A DNA stretch of 64,000 bases from Elysia crispata (GCA_033675545.1 JAWDGP010002489.1:979501-1043500); one strand, 5' to 3'; positions 37,111-56,351 are shown, counted from the first letter of the stretch. Program-made: numbers and translations. The notes: generated from the sequence alone by a model not told the origin.

Positions 37111-39793
37111 TTAATAATAATGGTAACAATAGTAATAAAGCGATTCGAAGTGAAAGTAAGATCAAAATAAGCAGCAAATTTCCAGTAACAGCTTTTACAA
37201 ATCATGGATTATTGGCTTCTTTGTCTAATAAAGTGCGAGGGCGGCCGACGTCAATGAGATTAATCAAGATCTATTTCTAACACTGCCCTGAGAGCGTCTC
37301 TTATTAAAGGTCGAGGCCATACGGTAAAATTGTCATGAGACATAGGCATTTATTTACCAGCAGTAGTCTGATTTGTGTTTAGCAGCAGATGGCTATAACT
37401 ATTTGGTATTATTGATTATCGATGAGGGACTCTAACCATTTGACATTACTGGTTAGCAAATGAGGACTGTATATCGAATGCCAAATGGTAAGAAGCTGAG
37501 AACTATAAAATTTAGCATTTTTAGTTACAGCTGAATGCTAAAACAAGTCAGCACTACTCAAAGCAACATCTTGTATAATAATGCATTTAAATAAATGTCT
37601 TCATAGAAGAAGAAGAAGAAGAAGAAGAAGAAGAAGAAGAAGAAGAAGAAGAAGAAGAAGAAGAAGAAGAAGAAGAAGAAGAAGAAGAAGAAGAAGAAGA
37701 AGAGGAGGAGGAGGAGGAGGAGGAGGAGGAGGAGGAGGAGGAGGAGGAGGAGGAGGAGGAGGAGAAAAGAAAGAAGAAGAAGAAGAAGAAGAAGAAGAAG
37801 AAGAAGAAGAAGAAGAAGAAGAAGAAGAAGAAGAAGAAGAAGAAGAAGAAGAAGAAGAAGAAGAAGAAGAAGAAGAAGAAGAAGAAGAAGAAGAAGAGGA
37901 GGAGGAGGAGGAGGAGGAGGAGGAAGAGAAGAAGAAGAAGAAGAAGAAGAAGAAGAAGAAGAAGAAGAAGAAGAAGAAGAAGAAGAAGAAGAAGAAGAAG
38001 AAGAAGAAGAAGAAGAAGAAGAAGAAGAAGAAGAAGAAGGAGGAGGAGGAGGAGGAGGAGGAGGAGGAGGAGGAGAAGAAGAAGAAGAAGAAGAAGAAGA
38101 AGAAGAAGAAGAAGAAGAAGAAGAAGAAGAAGAAGAAGAAGAAGAAGAAGAAGAAGAAGAAGAAGAAGAAGAAGAAGACAAGACGAAGACGAAGACGACG
38201 ACGACGAGGAAGAAGAAGACGACGACGACGACGACGAGGAAGAAGAAGACGACGAGGACGAGGACGAGGAAGAAGAAGACGACGAGGACGAGGACGAGGA
38301 AGAAGAAGACGACGAGGACAAGGACGACGACGAAGACGAGGAAGAAGAAGAAGAAGAAGAAGAAGAAGAAGAAGAAGAAGAAGAAGAAGAAGAAGAAGAA
38401 GAAGAAGAAGAAGAAGAAGAAGAAGAAGAAGAAGAAGAAGAAGAAGAAGAAGAAGAAGAAGAAAACTTAAGACTTAAAATAGAATCGATCATTTAGGAAG
38501 GAGAAGGGAAGGGGAAGGAGAAGAGGAAGAGGAAGAGGAGGAGGAGGAGGAGGAGGAGAAGAAGAAGAAGAAGAAGAAGAAGAAGAAGAAGAAGAAGAAG
38601 AAGAAGAAGAAGAAGAAGAAGAAGAAGAAGAAGAAGAAGAAGGAGGAGAGGAGGAGGAGGAGGAGGAGGAGGAGGAGAAGAAGAAGAAGAAGAAGAAGAA
38701 GAAGAAGAAGAAGAAGAAGAAGAAGAAGAAGAAGAAGAAGAAGAAGAAGAAGAAGAAGAAGACGAGGAAGAAGAAGATGAAGACGAGGAGAAGGAAGAAG
38801 AAGAAGAAGAAGAAGAAGAAGAAGAAGAAGAAGAAGAAGAAGAAGAAGAAGAAGAAGAAGAAGAAGAAGAAGAAGAAGAAGAAGAAGAAGAAGAAGAAGA
38901 AGAAGAAGAAGAAGAAGAAGAAGAAGAAGAAGAAGAAGAAGAAGAAGAAGAAGAAGGACGACGACGACGAGAAGAAGAAGAAGAACGAAGACGGAAGAAG
39001 ACGAGGAAGAGGAAGAAGAAGAAGAAGAAGAAGAAGAAGAAGAAGAAGAAGAAGAAGAAGAAGAAGAAGAAGAAGAAGAAGAAGAAGAAGAAGAAGAAGA
39101 AGAAGAAGAAGACGAAGAAGAAGAGGACGAAGAAGAAGAAGAAGAAGAAGAAGAAGAAGAAGAAGAAGAAGAAGAAGAAGAAGAAGAAGAAGAAGAAGAA
39201 GAAGAAGAAGAAGAAGAAGAAGAAGAAGAAGAAGAAGAAGAAGAAGAAGAAGAAGAAGAAGAAGAAGAAGAAGACAAGACGAAGACGAAGACGACGACGA
39301 CGAGGATGAGGAAGAAGAAGACGACGACGACGACGACGAGGAAGAAGAAGACGACGAGGACGAGGACGAGGAAGAAGAAGACGACGAGGACGGGGAAGAA
39401 GAAGACGACGAGGACAAGGACGACGACGAAGACGAGGAAGAAGAAGAAGAAGAAGAAGAAGAAGAAGAAGAAGAAGAAGAAGAAGAAGAAGAAGAAGAAG
39501 AAGAAGAAGAAGAAGAAGAAGAAGAAAACTTAAGACTTACAATAGAATCGATCATTTATTTTCCAACGCTGAACTTTTAAAAGACCCGGAATGTAAGAAT
39601 CGGATGTCACGATCAACGGTGTACTCTTACTCAATTATCAGCTAATCTGATGACAAAATAATTTATAGCATAGCTTACATGAGCACAAAAGCTTTAACTG
39701 TTCAAACTCCGTCTGGTCCAGACTCTGGCAGATCTTCAGAATCAAACAGTTGAGTTCCCAGTCATCTCTAGGTTGTAGATGATTGAATGCCAT
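32549..39793 (-). CDS. Death-effector-domain (DED) protein with C-terminal coiled coil
   Basis: 355 aa in six coding exons with fully matching phases: 39793-39679, 36553-36441, 35678-35591, 34846-34734, 33885-33705 and 33006-32549. Residues about 12-100 fit a DED split over the first three exons: helix 1 (LNCLILKICQSL), helix 2 with the hydrophobic LKLLC patch used for DED-DED contacts, helix 4 (TPETFFQYLKERRII) and helix 5 (DRDNLLLLQEEM). The usual C-terminal RxDLL charge motif is not evident. Residues about 110-200 form a predicted alpha/beta module (FLHIQFHVEGNLESY, ENIILCGVEPGGSLTLTFML) of a kind I associate with invertebrate death-fold proteins but cannot name. Residues about 217-280 are helical and coiled-coil-like, followed by basic RKRKK (281-285), a possible nuclear signal. 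It probably acts as an apoptosis or immune adaptor; no caspase domain is present. The start ATG has a good context (A at -3, G at +4). Confidence 0.8.
33199..33395. repeat. (GA)n-(CAGA)n compound microsatellite
   Basis: GA run to about 33256, then CAGA units to about 33288, then mixed GA/CAAAGACA units. In the last intron of the DED gene. Confidence 0.96.
33705..33885 (-). CDS. DED gene, coding exon 5
   Basis: 181 nt, acceptor ATTTCAG|GAA and donor CTAAATT|GTAAGA. Codes residues 144-203, the second half of the alpha/beta module. Confidence 0.85.
34629..34684. repeat. (CT)n microsatellite
   Basis: About 28 CT units in an intron of the DED gene, close to the exon 4 donor. Confidence 0.96.
34734..34846 (-). 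CDS. DED gene, coding exon 4
   Basis: 113 nt, donor CCGCAG|GTAGGG. The acceptor is a tandem CAGCAG, so two starts 3 nt apart are possible (34846 or 34843), giving or omitting one alanine codon. Codes residues 107-143. Confidence 0.82.
35591..35678 (-). CDS. DED gene, coding exon 3
   Basis: 88 nt, acceptor CCACATAG|GAA and donor AACCAG|GTAGAT. Codes residues 77-105. A second frame is open across most of this exon but meets a TGA before the donor and does not fit the neighbouring phases. Confidence 0.72.
36096..36161. repeat. Perfect 25-bp hairpin with 16-nt loop
   Basis: Arms 36096-36120 and 36137-36161 are exact reverse complements (GTCACAAAAGAGCTCAAGC core). It lies in intron 2 of the DED gene. 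Could be a foldback transposon remnant or a structured RNA; the sequence does not decide. Confidence 0.85.
36256..36339. repeat. (GA)n microsatellite
   Basis: About 38 GA units in intron 2 of the DED gene. Confidence 0.97.
36441..36553 (-). CDS. DED gene, coding exon 2
   Basis: 113 nt, acceptor AATTACAG|CT and donor CTCCAA|GTAAGT. Codes residues 40-76, spanning DED helices 3 to 5. Confidence 0.86.
37019..37112. repeat. (AAT)n microsatellite
   Basis: About 30 AAT units in intron 1 of the DED gene. Confidence 0.97.
37606..38495. repeat. Triplet repeat array 1 (GAA/GAG/GAC) with unique tail
   Basis: Almost pure purine on the plus strand: GAA runs broken by four GAG blocks and a GAC-rich block (38177-38340), ending in a unique tail GAAAACTTAAGACTTA… at 38461. 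Open frames of 200-300 codons here are homopolymer translations. Confidence 0.95.
38500..39558. repeat. Triplet repeat array 2, tandem copy of array 1
   Basis: Same order of elements as array 1: GAG and GAA blocks, a GAC-rich block starting GACAAGACGAAGAC at 39273, and the same unique tail starting at 39524 (one substitution, ACTTA[A/C]AATAG). The offset is about 1.06-1.10 kb. Both arrays lie in intron 1 of the DED gene. Confidence 0.93.
39679..39793 (-). CDS. DED gene, coding exon 1
   Basis: ATG in context AGAATGG; donor CTCAT|GTAAGC. Codes residues 1-38, including DED helix 1 and helix 2. The frame is open upstream for 32 more codons to another ATG at 39889, but the 39793 ATG is preferred for its context and the usual N-terminal position of a DED. 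Confidence 0.83.
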
Positions 39794-40250
39794 TCTCGAA
39801 TAGACCACTACTTTGTCTTTTCTTTTGGGAAAAATCGACTCACAAACTAAGCCGTTTAAGATCCAATAATCAGAACATGACAGCACCAACGAGTTTAAAT
39901 TACTTGTGGGTGTTTACCATGTAAAATAATGCAAGGCTCCGTAACTGTCAGTCTAATCACCCCCCGTGCCTCAAGTACAAAAGTTAAAACGAAAGCCTAG
40001 CTTAGGTCATTTTGAGCCGCGATCAAGTGGAAAAAATTGACGTCAGCTTCGACGAAATTATTTTCAGGCGTATCTTTCTCTCATTTTTTTTTTTTTTTTT
40101 TTTTTTGGAAGTACGGTAGCAAGGCGTAAATAGGTTCTAGCAGCTCATTGCTCCTACTGCTAAAAAAGGGATTTTTCTTTCTAAGCTGGCGCCGACTAAG
40201 ATTACACGTCGGCGAAACTGCATTGTACTTTATATTAAATTTTATGAATC
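39794..40250 (-). promoter_or_regulatory. Candidate promoter and 5' UTR of the DED gene, with perfect CRE
   Basis: Mixed-composition, CpG-containing sequence immediately upstream of the start codon. It includes the palindromic cAMP-response element TGACGTCA at 40038-40045, 245 bp before the ATG. The transcription start was not located. Confidence 0.4.
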
Positions 40251-41610
40251 TCGTTCTTTAAAATGTGTTTAAACTTTTTTCTTCGAAATGATGCTATTTT
40301 TTTTAGATCTAGAATCCTCAAATGTGTCTATCAATTGAATGCGACATTACTCGTCTAAATGGCATCAAATTTGTGTCATGACACTATATAAGTACATGCA
40401 TCAATTTCTTGAAGCCCTTGAAATAATGTCCTTAGAGGCTTGACTGTCACAGGTCTTTATCAAAATATTATGAGGAAGCAAATTATTTTATCCGCCAGAT
40501 AAAAAGCATTTCACGAAATTCTGAGCTCCCAAGGGAAGGAAAATTAAAAAAAAAATAGATACACGTTTGCCCCTTCAAACGATTCCCAGAACAATATTTC
40601 CCTTAAACCTACAAAACATTAATCATTTAATATGAAGATATTCGTAATAAACATGGCTTATACGTGAATTTTGCTGTGGATACTTATACTGAGCTAGAAA
40701 ATTAATCATTTTCGAGTAAATGTTGTTGAAGCAATTAACAATCACTGTTGAATGTTCACATGTGTGCGAAATTGGTAGCTAAAGAATCTACGGTTATTTC
40801 TATAGAATTCGTAGAGGATATCATCGGACATGTCTTTACTTTAGTGGTATTAGTTCCACTGCTAATTCATTGCAGAATATAAAATTATACAACAACAAAA
40901 TTTCAAAATACGCAAATGCCAGTTGGACATGATTTACGCAGCGGTACCTAACTAGGCATTAATTTTGTTTACAGTACATGAATGAGACTTGGGCAAGCAA
41001 TTATTACAGAATAATATACAATGGGTGGTAATAAAATTTCAAAGGTGGGGATGATCTGTTTCAATGCAAGAACCAAATCATTTGTCTTCCGTTTGTTAGG
41101 TTTAACCCGTGTCTTGTTCACAAAATAAAACACAGTCAAAGCAAGAATAGCAAGAGGATGGGATTAGAAATTATATAAACGAGAGTGTTTTACGCATTTG
41201 TTGCGAGAAAATCAAGTAGGCGAGATTTTAAAACAAAGGAAGCTGTCAAACTGCAGCAGAGGCAGGGGCAGCCGAAACCAGATCCTAAGTATTCAAAGAT
41301 GCAAGTGACTGATAATAAAATATACAAAATAACAGAAGCAATTGAAAACTTAGATCTAAGTCAAGATCGACAGATAGTAAGAAAGACGTAAAGACAAACG
41401 ATAAGACAAATGATATGGGACGGAAATAAACCTGGACACCTATAAACCACCTTCTAACGTCATCACCAAAGGTAGATGGTTCTAGCAGAGCGACTTCTAT
41501 GTTGAATAAGTTTTTTCGCTGAGAGCGAAGATGTCCATATAATTTACAAACCATGAACATAAGAGGTGGGCGGGGTGGTGGAGGAGGCGTGAGAGGAGGG
41601 GAGGGGGGAG
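40251..41610. other. Intergenic DNA, nothing recognised
   Basis: No supported exon, RNA gene or repeat. Confidence 0.5.
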
Positions 41611-41655
41611 GGAAAAGACAGACAGACAGAGACAGAAAAATTGAGAGACACAAAA

Positions 41656-41718
<63 letters not shown>

Positions 41719-41719
41719 C

Positions 41720-41790
<71 letters not shown>
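41611..41790. repeat. (GA)n/(CAGA)n microsatellite
   Basis: GA runs interrupted by CAGA units. Confidence 0.96.
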
Positions 41791-41791
<1 letters not shown>

Positions 41792-44274
41792 TTTTCATAA
41801 CAGAAAAGCAGTTAAACAACGATAGAGGCGTGACATACGGATCTAGACCTAAGAATGAGAAAATAAAGTTATTGAAAATGAAAAAAACACATTAGCAAAA
41901 GCAATATAGCCCCCCTTAAATCTAACTTGAGACCGAAAGATGGAGAAAGGACGTAAACTAAAAGTAAACCTTGCAAAAAACGACCAATGGTATGGAAGAT
42001 GATTAACCTTGCACCCCTGTGCGTCATCCACTGTCTTGCTGAAACAAGGCACTTGAACTGTAGAGGAGGTTGGAAAACAGTCCTCGGAGTCACATATAGA
42101 TCTAGATATTTTTTTTTATCTTAAATATTGTAATCTTTCATCTGAATGTACCTAAGAATGACAATATTGTGAAACACATTATGGAATTCAAGACACATGG
42201 ACTGTACTGGATCTGATCTGGATCTAGGTATGAATTAACTTATAAAAATCTACCTACATCTTATCGACACATTTAGAGATTGGCCTGAATAAAATTTGTT
42301 TAGGTCTATCTTTATTATTCTTTTTACTCAAAACCTCTCCTCTTTTTTTTATTTTTATTTTTTTTATAATTTCAAAGGTAACGCGTACTCGAAAAATGCA
42401 AGGCAAATTTTGTGAGAAAAGCGGAAAATCAACCCTACCCGAATGCCGGGTACGATTCCTCTTCCTAAAAACAAATCCTTCCTACGCGGCATTATTCTCT
42501 GATCCATCTTTTAAGAATTCATTTTTTTACATTGTTTGCAGAGACTTGTCTTAAAGAATCATCGCTTTTTTGTGCCTAGCCAATATTGAGTTCTACATAT
42601 ATTATGTGTTCGTAATAGAACACGTCCACGCAGGAGCAATTGCCAAATATAAAGAAAACAAAATAATACGATGCTAAATCCAGTATCTTAGATTTTGACT
42701 TTCAGCTGTATTACTCCCGTGTCTGAGATTGTAAATGGCATTGCTGCTGCTTTTTTTTTTTTAAATGCAACGAAAAAAATATCTGTCTCATTCCCTGTTT
42801 CTCAACCCTCTATTAGTCTTTTTCTGTTTTTGTCTCTACACCTCTCCTTCCTCTGCTTACTTACTTCTTCTCGTATCACTCATTTCTCTGCCCCTCATGA
42901 TGCCAGTCTAAATCTAATACCACGCAGAAATAAGCCCAAAGGTCTGGCGCCAGTTAAGGACCGCAAGACTAAGAGGATAGTTATCCACTAGTAATAAGCA
43001 TGAGGCAATTAATTAGGCCAAATATCTGTGCACTGTAAGCAGTGCCAATATTTTTTCTATAGAATAAAAGCCACCATACACACCGTGGTTGCGCAAGGCG
43101 CAGGGGTTAGATTTCACGAGTCCAACGCTGTCACTGGGTGTGTGGGAAAACCGCATGAAAAATCCGGGTACAGAGGGTGTGTGTAGTATGTAAAAACACA
43201 GCGCAGAATGCCTTGCACACAATTATAGTAGGTACCACAAAGTCTCCTATCTCCCGGCGGTAGAAAAGCTAACGCCTAGCATCCCCTCTGTGTGTATGGT
43301 GGGTCTAAGAGAACATAAAGTTTATATACTGGTATCCTGCAACCTTTTAATTGCTTCCACATTTCACTAATCATATTAATTAACCGATTTCGTGCTGTAT
43401 ATCTTGTTAATTAAAATAATATACTAAGTTTAACCTGAACGCTAAAATGGCGTCTATTTTTTCATCGGAAATCTTTGACAAAGCAAATGTGAAGAATATG
43501 CTTTTCCAATACTTAAAAAACGAGACAACGTTTTACGGGGCAATATTTATTACTTCAGGCACATCGAGCTCAATTCAAATAAGCTTCGTATGCAGACAGG
43601 ACTATCTTTTGTCAGAATTATAAAAAGTGGGTGGACCTAACAAAACCCTCTGACTTCGAAATCAGATGTGACGCTTTTATATATATAGCTTGTTTCTGAT
43701 GAGTATCTTTATCCTTATATTTAATAAAAAAAAAATTGAGTAATAGGCCTACTAGTATTAAATAATTCAGTTGTAAGAGGTAACTCTTTTACTACTCCTA
43801 CATTAATTTTTTGTGTCGTTTAAAAGAATTCTCAGTATTTAGGCTTCAGTTTCGATAAAAGCACATCTGACAGGCAACCCATTCATTAGTTCGGTGTAAA
43901 TTATGTGAAACTTAAGTTGGCGTATATGTCATCCAAAAGTTAAAGCACGAACTTTAGGTGCGTTTATGCTCTGATCTAGAAAAAACATATTTCTAATTAT
44001 AGATACTCTAACATTGATTACCTCTCTAACGGTAGATAACGAAAGAATCTTGAATAGACCCTCAAGAAAACTATCTACAATTGAGGCGTGTCCATTTATT
44101 TCGAACTCAAGACTTTTCATTCATTTATTGGGTTTTAAATTCTCGTTTCCCTGCTTAACAAATGAATCTACTCTTTTGAGAAATCTTCAATATGCACGAC
44201 GCATCTTTTTTACCACAACAAGGAATATCAGTAAGCGGAAAAGAAAAAAAAATTCAAAGAAAGTAAGTTAGAGT
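41791..44274. other. Intergenic DNA with a weak inverted-repeat segment
   Basis: No exon supported. A 13-bp perfect inverted repeat (CCACCATACACAC) at 43071-43083 and 43290-43302 bounds a 232-bp GC-richer segment, but no target duplication is visible. Confidence 0.35.
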
Positions 44275-44278
44275 AAGA

Positions 44279-44334
<56 letters not shown>

Positions 44335-44335
44335 T
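44275..44335. repeat. (GA)n microsatellite ending in a G run
   Basis: About 24 GA units followed by about 10 G. Confidence 0.96.
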
Positions 44336-44793
44336 AGGAGGAGAGAGAAACAAGAGGGTACTTGGGCATTATTGACCTAAAAGTACATCGTTATTCAATT
44401 TTGTACATGTTAGTTTAGCTTAGGCCGAGAGGGCAGAAGTTTCTTTGGAAGTAGGAAAAATAACCAAAAAAACAGATAATGAATAATATGACACTTTTTT
44501 TAATTGCATGATTCGCAAGAAAGAAAAGTCAATACAAATTAAAACTGAGGGCCAAAAAGAAATATTAGTAAAACCAACAGCAGATATATGCTTGCAGTTT
44601 TAATTTAATTGATTTGAAGTAAAAAAAAAAATAATTAAACAGTTTTTTTTACAAAATTTGAAATTTCTGTCTTTTCCATATACAATGTAGTCATATTTTC
44701 ATAACTTATTTGACAATGAAAACTGTTAGGAGGCAACTAAGAAAATCAGAGTAAATTTGATCAGTGAAGGCGATAAAAAATGCTGCTGCATCT

Positions 44794-51098
<6,305 letters not shown>

Positions 51099-51151
51099 GT
51101 TGGCTTTTAGTTTTTATAAATTTGTGAAACAGCGACTGTTGTTTCGATTTG
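51099..51151 (-). other. DJ-1 copy 1 5' UTR segment
   Basis: 53 nt preceded by acceptor CGGCCTCAG. Strongly similar to 58174-58220 (shared CAAATC.AAAC, CTGTTTCACAAAT.TATAAAAAC). Confidence 0.7.
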
Positions 51152-51159
51152 CTGAGGCC

Positions 51160-52590
51160 GCACACTGAATCAGAAAAGTAGCATAAATATAATTCAAGGC
51201 CTTTCCGCGAGATTTTCTATCATTTTAAACTGTTCTCGATTAGATCTATATCCGTTCGAAGACCTTCTATATTATTAAAGGCAACTTCAATTTCATTCTC
51301 CGCGTGCTATCTCCTCCAAATTCACTCAATAAACAGGGATGAAGATTGCTGAATTTCGATCTGCTATAACCAGTCTCCCACACGGTACAACGAAAAATAA
51401 ACAAAAGTTATGAATGCTTTTGAAAGTTCATTATATATTCACTGTAATAAAGTCATCAAAATTTTTGCCGAATTTGTTATGATGAACCAAATAACATTTG
51501 TTTTTAGCGATTTATAATGTTCAATACAAAAGAATTTATTGTTATTTTGTAAATGCAAATATATTCATAAATATGTCTATCGTAAAGTTTGCTTTGCTTT
51601 AATGTAATTGCATGGCTCTTGAGAATATAAGTCTGTTATTTTTGTAAAGTTTGCATTTCTTCATGGTAGTGTGTTCCCCACCTATCCATTTGAACGGGAC
51701 TCATACTTGCTTGAACCAATGCACTAAACCCTTGGATCAGCATCTTTCTAAGAAAAAGTCGGATTATTCAATTATAAAGCTTTCGATAAGAACGGCATAT
51801 AATATAAAAGATTTGATAAGACTAAGGCTTATAGATCTACATTAGATAAGAATTCACAGCCTTGCTCAGTATACACCGATATGTTTTGAAGGAATAATAT
51901 TGCGGAGATTTTTTTGCAGAGAAGAAAAAAAAAAATTAGAAAACATCGTTGAATTAACCATGTTAGCGCTTAGATCTAGACATTTTAATGTAGATTAATC
52001 TCCTTGGCTTAATGTGAATAAGAATTAATGATAAATATCAGAGTCCGAATATTGGCGAACAATGCAAGCAAACAACCCTAAACTGTTACCATTCACCAAA
52101 CACAAAAAGTCACCAGCGATCCCCACGTGTCGTAACTAAGCATCCTTGACAAATGAAAGGGGCTCTAGGCTAACAGATTCCTATTCACGTCCGCACCGGT
52201 TCTAGAATCTAGTTGAAATACCCGAAGACTTCGATTTTTTTTTTTTAATGAAAGAAGCAAGCATTATGTCCACGAAATGCGTAGTCACTGGTTGCAAAAT
52301 GATTTAACCAAAGTTTGTTGGCAAAAATACATTCCGATTTTCCAGGAATTCATCTTTTTTTTATTTGTGGATTTAGCAAAATCTATCTAAATTACGAAAG
52401 TTATTAAGTGGGACAGACTAATTAGTGCGTGGCTAGTGATAAGGCACGCGGCGTTATATATAGGAAACAAAACTTTTCTTTCATAAGTTTTGATTTATAA
52501 CAGTTAAAAAAATCAATTAAAAACACATAGATATATAAAGCACTTAAGGAAAAACAGGGAAGAAAAAATTGCCTAAAAAAAAAAAATAAA
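51160..52590. other. Divergent intergenic DNA between the DJ-1 copies, left part
   Basis: Should contain the promoter and non-coding first exon of DJ-1 copy 1, but neither was located. No other gene supported. Confidence 0.45.
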
Positions 52591-52592
52591 AA

Positions 52593-52935
<343 letters not shown>

Positions 52936-53107
52936 AACCACAGCGGCATCAGTATCAGAGTCATGGCTGCACAAAACTCAGTGTTTTAGTGTCAAATGTT
53001 CGGTACCTGAGATGCAAACGTTAGACTAGATCTAGAACTCGGCCTCGCGAGTCCAGATGAGGGGCTTCAAAAACTGCACGACATAGAACTATCGAACGAA
53101 ATTTTCT

Positions 53108-53160
53108 GAAAAAAACAACAACAACAACAACAAAAAACAAAAACAAAAACAAAAACAATC
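53108..53160. repeat. (CAA)n-(CAAAAA)n microsatellite
   Basis: CAA units followed by CAAAAA units. Confidence 0.95.
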
Positions 53161-53411
53161 AATGATGTAGGAATTAGCTTACCTTATGGCTTAGGCTATA
53201 CAAAATCATCATGAAAGTACTTTATTCTACTTGTATCATCGTTCCCACAGTCACAATCGTATTTGATTCTCAACTTACAAAGACAATTCCGTTAGTAACC
53301 ACATCCGTACTCTGTATTTGTTTCCTTGCTCGAATTTATCTTTCATTTTCCTAACTTGAAGTTTTGATCTTCAGTTTCATGTCTATTATTATAAATAAGC
53401 ATGATTGCCCC

Positions 53412-53610
53412 TTCAAATGAACAGGTGAAGAAGTACAAAATTAACATACATATCCTACAGAACCATGCAACTGCGCTGAAGAAAAACTTTATAACAATTA
53501 ACAGGTGCGTAAGACTAATATGTACAACACTTTACAACAATAACAGATATATCTCCTCAGAACCATAGGACTACATTAAGTAAAAGCAAATTTTACAACA
53601 GTAACGCATT
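53412..53610 (+). repeat. Dispersed repeat, copy B
   Basis: Divergent match to 49144-49350. Shows an internal duplication: the CAGAACCAT… TTTTACAACA block occurs twice about 90 bp apart. Confidence 0.5.
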
Positions 53611-54110
53611 CACAGATTTTTCTATGGGATGAATTTGGTCTGACTGAAACTTTTAAAACTTGATCTGAACCTTTGGGTGTAGATGTTTATTCAAGATTTA
53701 CTGCTAATAAGATCACTTTATTCTTTAGTTTATTTATGAACTAACCTCTCCTTAAGATCAAAACATTGAATAGCCAGATGGTTTGGAACAAACAAAATAC
53801 TACCGAAAACTAAACTGAACTTTTGTTTTGATATCAATCTATTCAATGTATAAGATCACTGTTTAAAATCTTAATATAAATATGCCATCCTGTGGTTACA
53901 CCTGTAAAGACCAAAATAAGTTTTTCAGCATCAAGGAATCGGCTTCGGTGTCGGGATACTAAATGGAATTTTTATTTCGTAATTATAAAGTTGTATGCCT
54001 GTTTCTTTTAAGCCTCAGTATTATACTATTTATAGACACACGTGTGTCGTTTTATATCCTTTATAATTACCAAGTTGTCCTCTAAATGTGGTGTTTTTGC
54101 TTTTATATAT
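53611..54110. other. Intergenic DNA, nothing recognised
   Basis: No exon or repeat supported. Confidence 0.45.
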
Positions 54111-54226
54111 ATGAGAGAGAGAGAGAAATATAGCGTGAGAATGAGAGAGAGAAAGAGAAAGAGAGAGAGAAAGAGAAAGAGAGAGAAAGAGAGAGATAGA
54201 GAGAGAGAGAGACAGGGGGGGGGGGA
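54111..54226. repeat. (GA)n microsatellite ending in a G run
   Basis: GA and GAAA units, then about 10 G. Confidence 0.95.
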
Positions 54227-54914
54227 ATCTAAAAAGAGATAGGCACACAGTTTTTAACTATGAAACTAAAAAAGAAACAAACAACTATTAATTTAACATA
54301 TAAACGTTTCGCCTTTTATTTTGGATTCTTCAGTACATAAATAATATACAGAGAACGAGCAACATAAGTTATACATAAAATAACCTAAACTGGACGCTTT
54401 TACAGGGTTTGCCAGAAATCCAAAACTCGGAACTGTGTCATAGATTTCGTTGAGTATTGTTGTGATCCTAACAATTCCATAGTCTCGAAGTGCTGTCAGG
54501 GCCTGTTGCTTTGCCTGATTTCATCTTTCATATTGCTGCCTAAAGTAAGCCTATAATTTCTTCAGATAACAATTTAAGTTGTCTTGTAGGTTCAGTGAGA
54601 GATAAGTCGGCTCCATTGAGAGACATATAACAAATCGTGCGAACTGTGTAAATAATTTGTTTAACAAAAGCAGTCAATAAAGATGACAGAGAATAGTGCA
54701 GATGTGATGGCGTTTCTTTGATTTCATGATTAGCCTAACTGCAGATTTCTAAACCAGTTTCAAAAGTCTTTTGAGGAGAGATGCTAGTAAAGCACCACTA
54801 TAAGGAAGCTTGGATAGAATAAGAGATGGTACACGGGTTTTAGTCTCATTTTACAAGCTCCATATTTTCTTTCTTGTTTTATAATCTGGAAAAAAAAATT
54901 AAAGAAAAAAGTAT
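54227..54914. other. Intergenic DNA, nothing recognised
   Basis: No exon or named repeat supported. Confidence 0.45.
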
Positions 54915-54972
54915 ATATATGTATATATAGATAGATAGATAGGTAGATAATAGATAGATAGATAGATAGATA

Positions 54973-55136
54973 TAGAAGATCTTACCTTAAATTCTCTTCA
55001 TACGACACTGGTGTTTCGAGCGGAGGACAAAGGTGTCGCTTGTCCTCCGCTCTCTTCGGGTATGACTGAGGTGTCCTCCGCTCGAAAGACCAGTGTCGTA
55101 TAAAGAGAATTTAATTTAAGATAAGATCTTCTAATT
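54973..55136. repeat. Long foldback element (about 60-bp arms) with nested hairpin
   Basis: Left arm 54973-55029 pairs with 55073-55136, near-perfect over the inner 29 bp (TACGACACTGGT…GAGCGGAGGAC) and with one 5-nt gap further out. Inside, GAGCGGAGGACAA (55018-55030) also pairs perfectly with 55040-55052, so two alternative hairpins compete. A TAGA microsatellite abuts the left side and (TA)n-(GA)n follows. Probably a foldback/MITE-type element; family unknown. Confidence 0.75.
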
Positions 55137-55172
55137 CTATATATCTATGAAATGCTCCCACAGTTGAGCACT

Positions 55173-56351
<1,179 letters not shown>

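Noticed and set aside
37558-39580. Open frames of 200-360 codons encoding poly-Ser, poly-Leu, poly-Glu, poly-Lys or poly-Arg
   Set aside because: They are translations of GAA/GAG/GAC triplet arrays in all frames, without start context, splice sites or conserved sequence.
42440-42470. B-box-like GGGTACGATTCC suggesting a tRNA gene
   Set aside because: No A box or cloverleaf at the proper distance.
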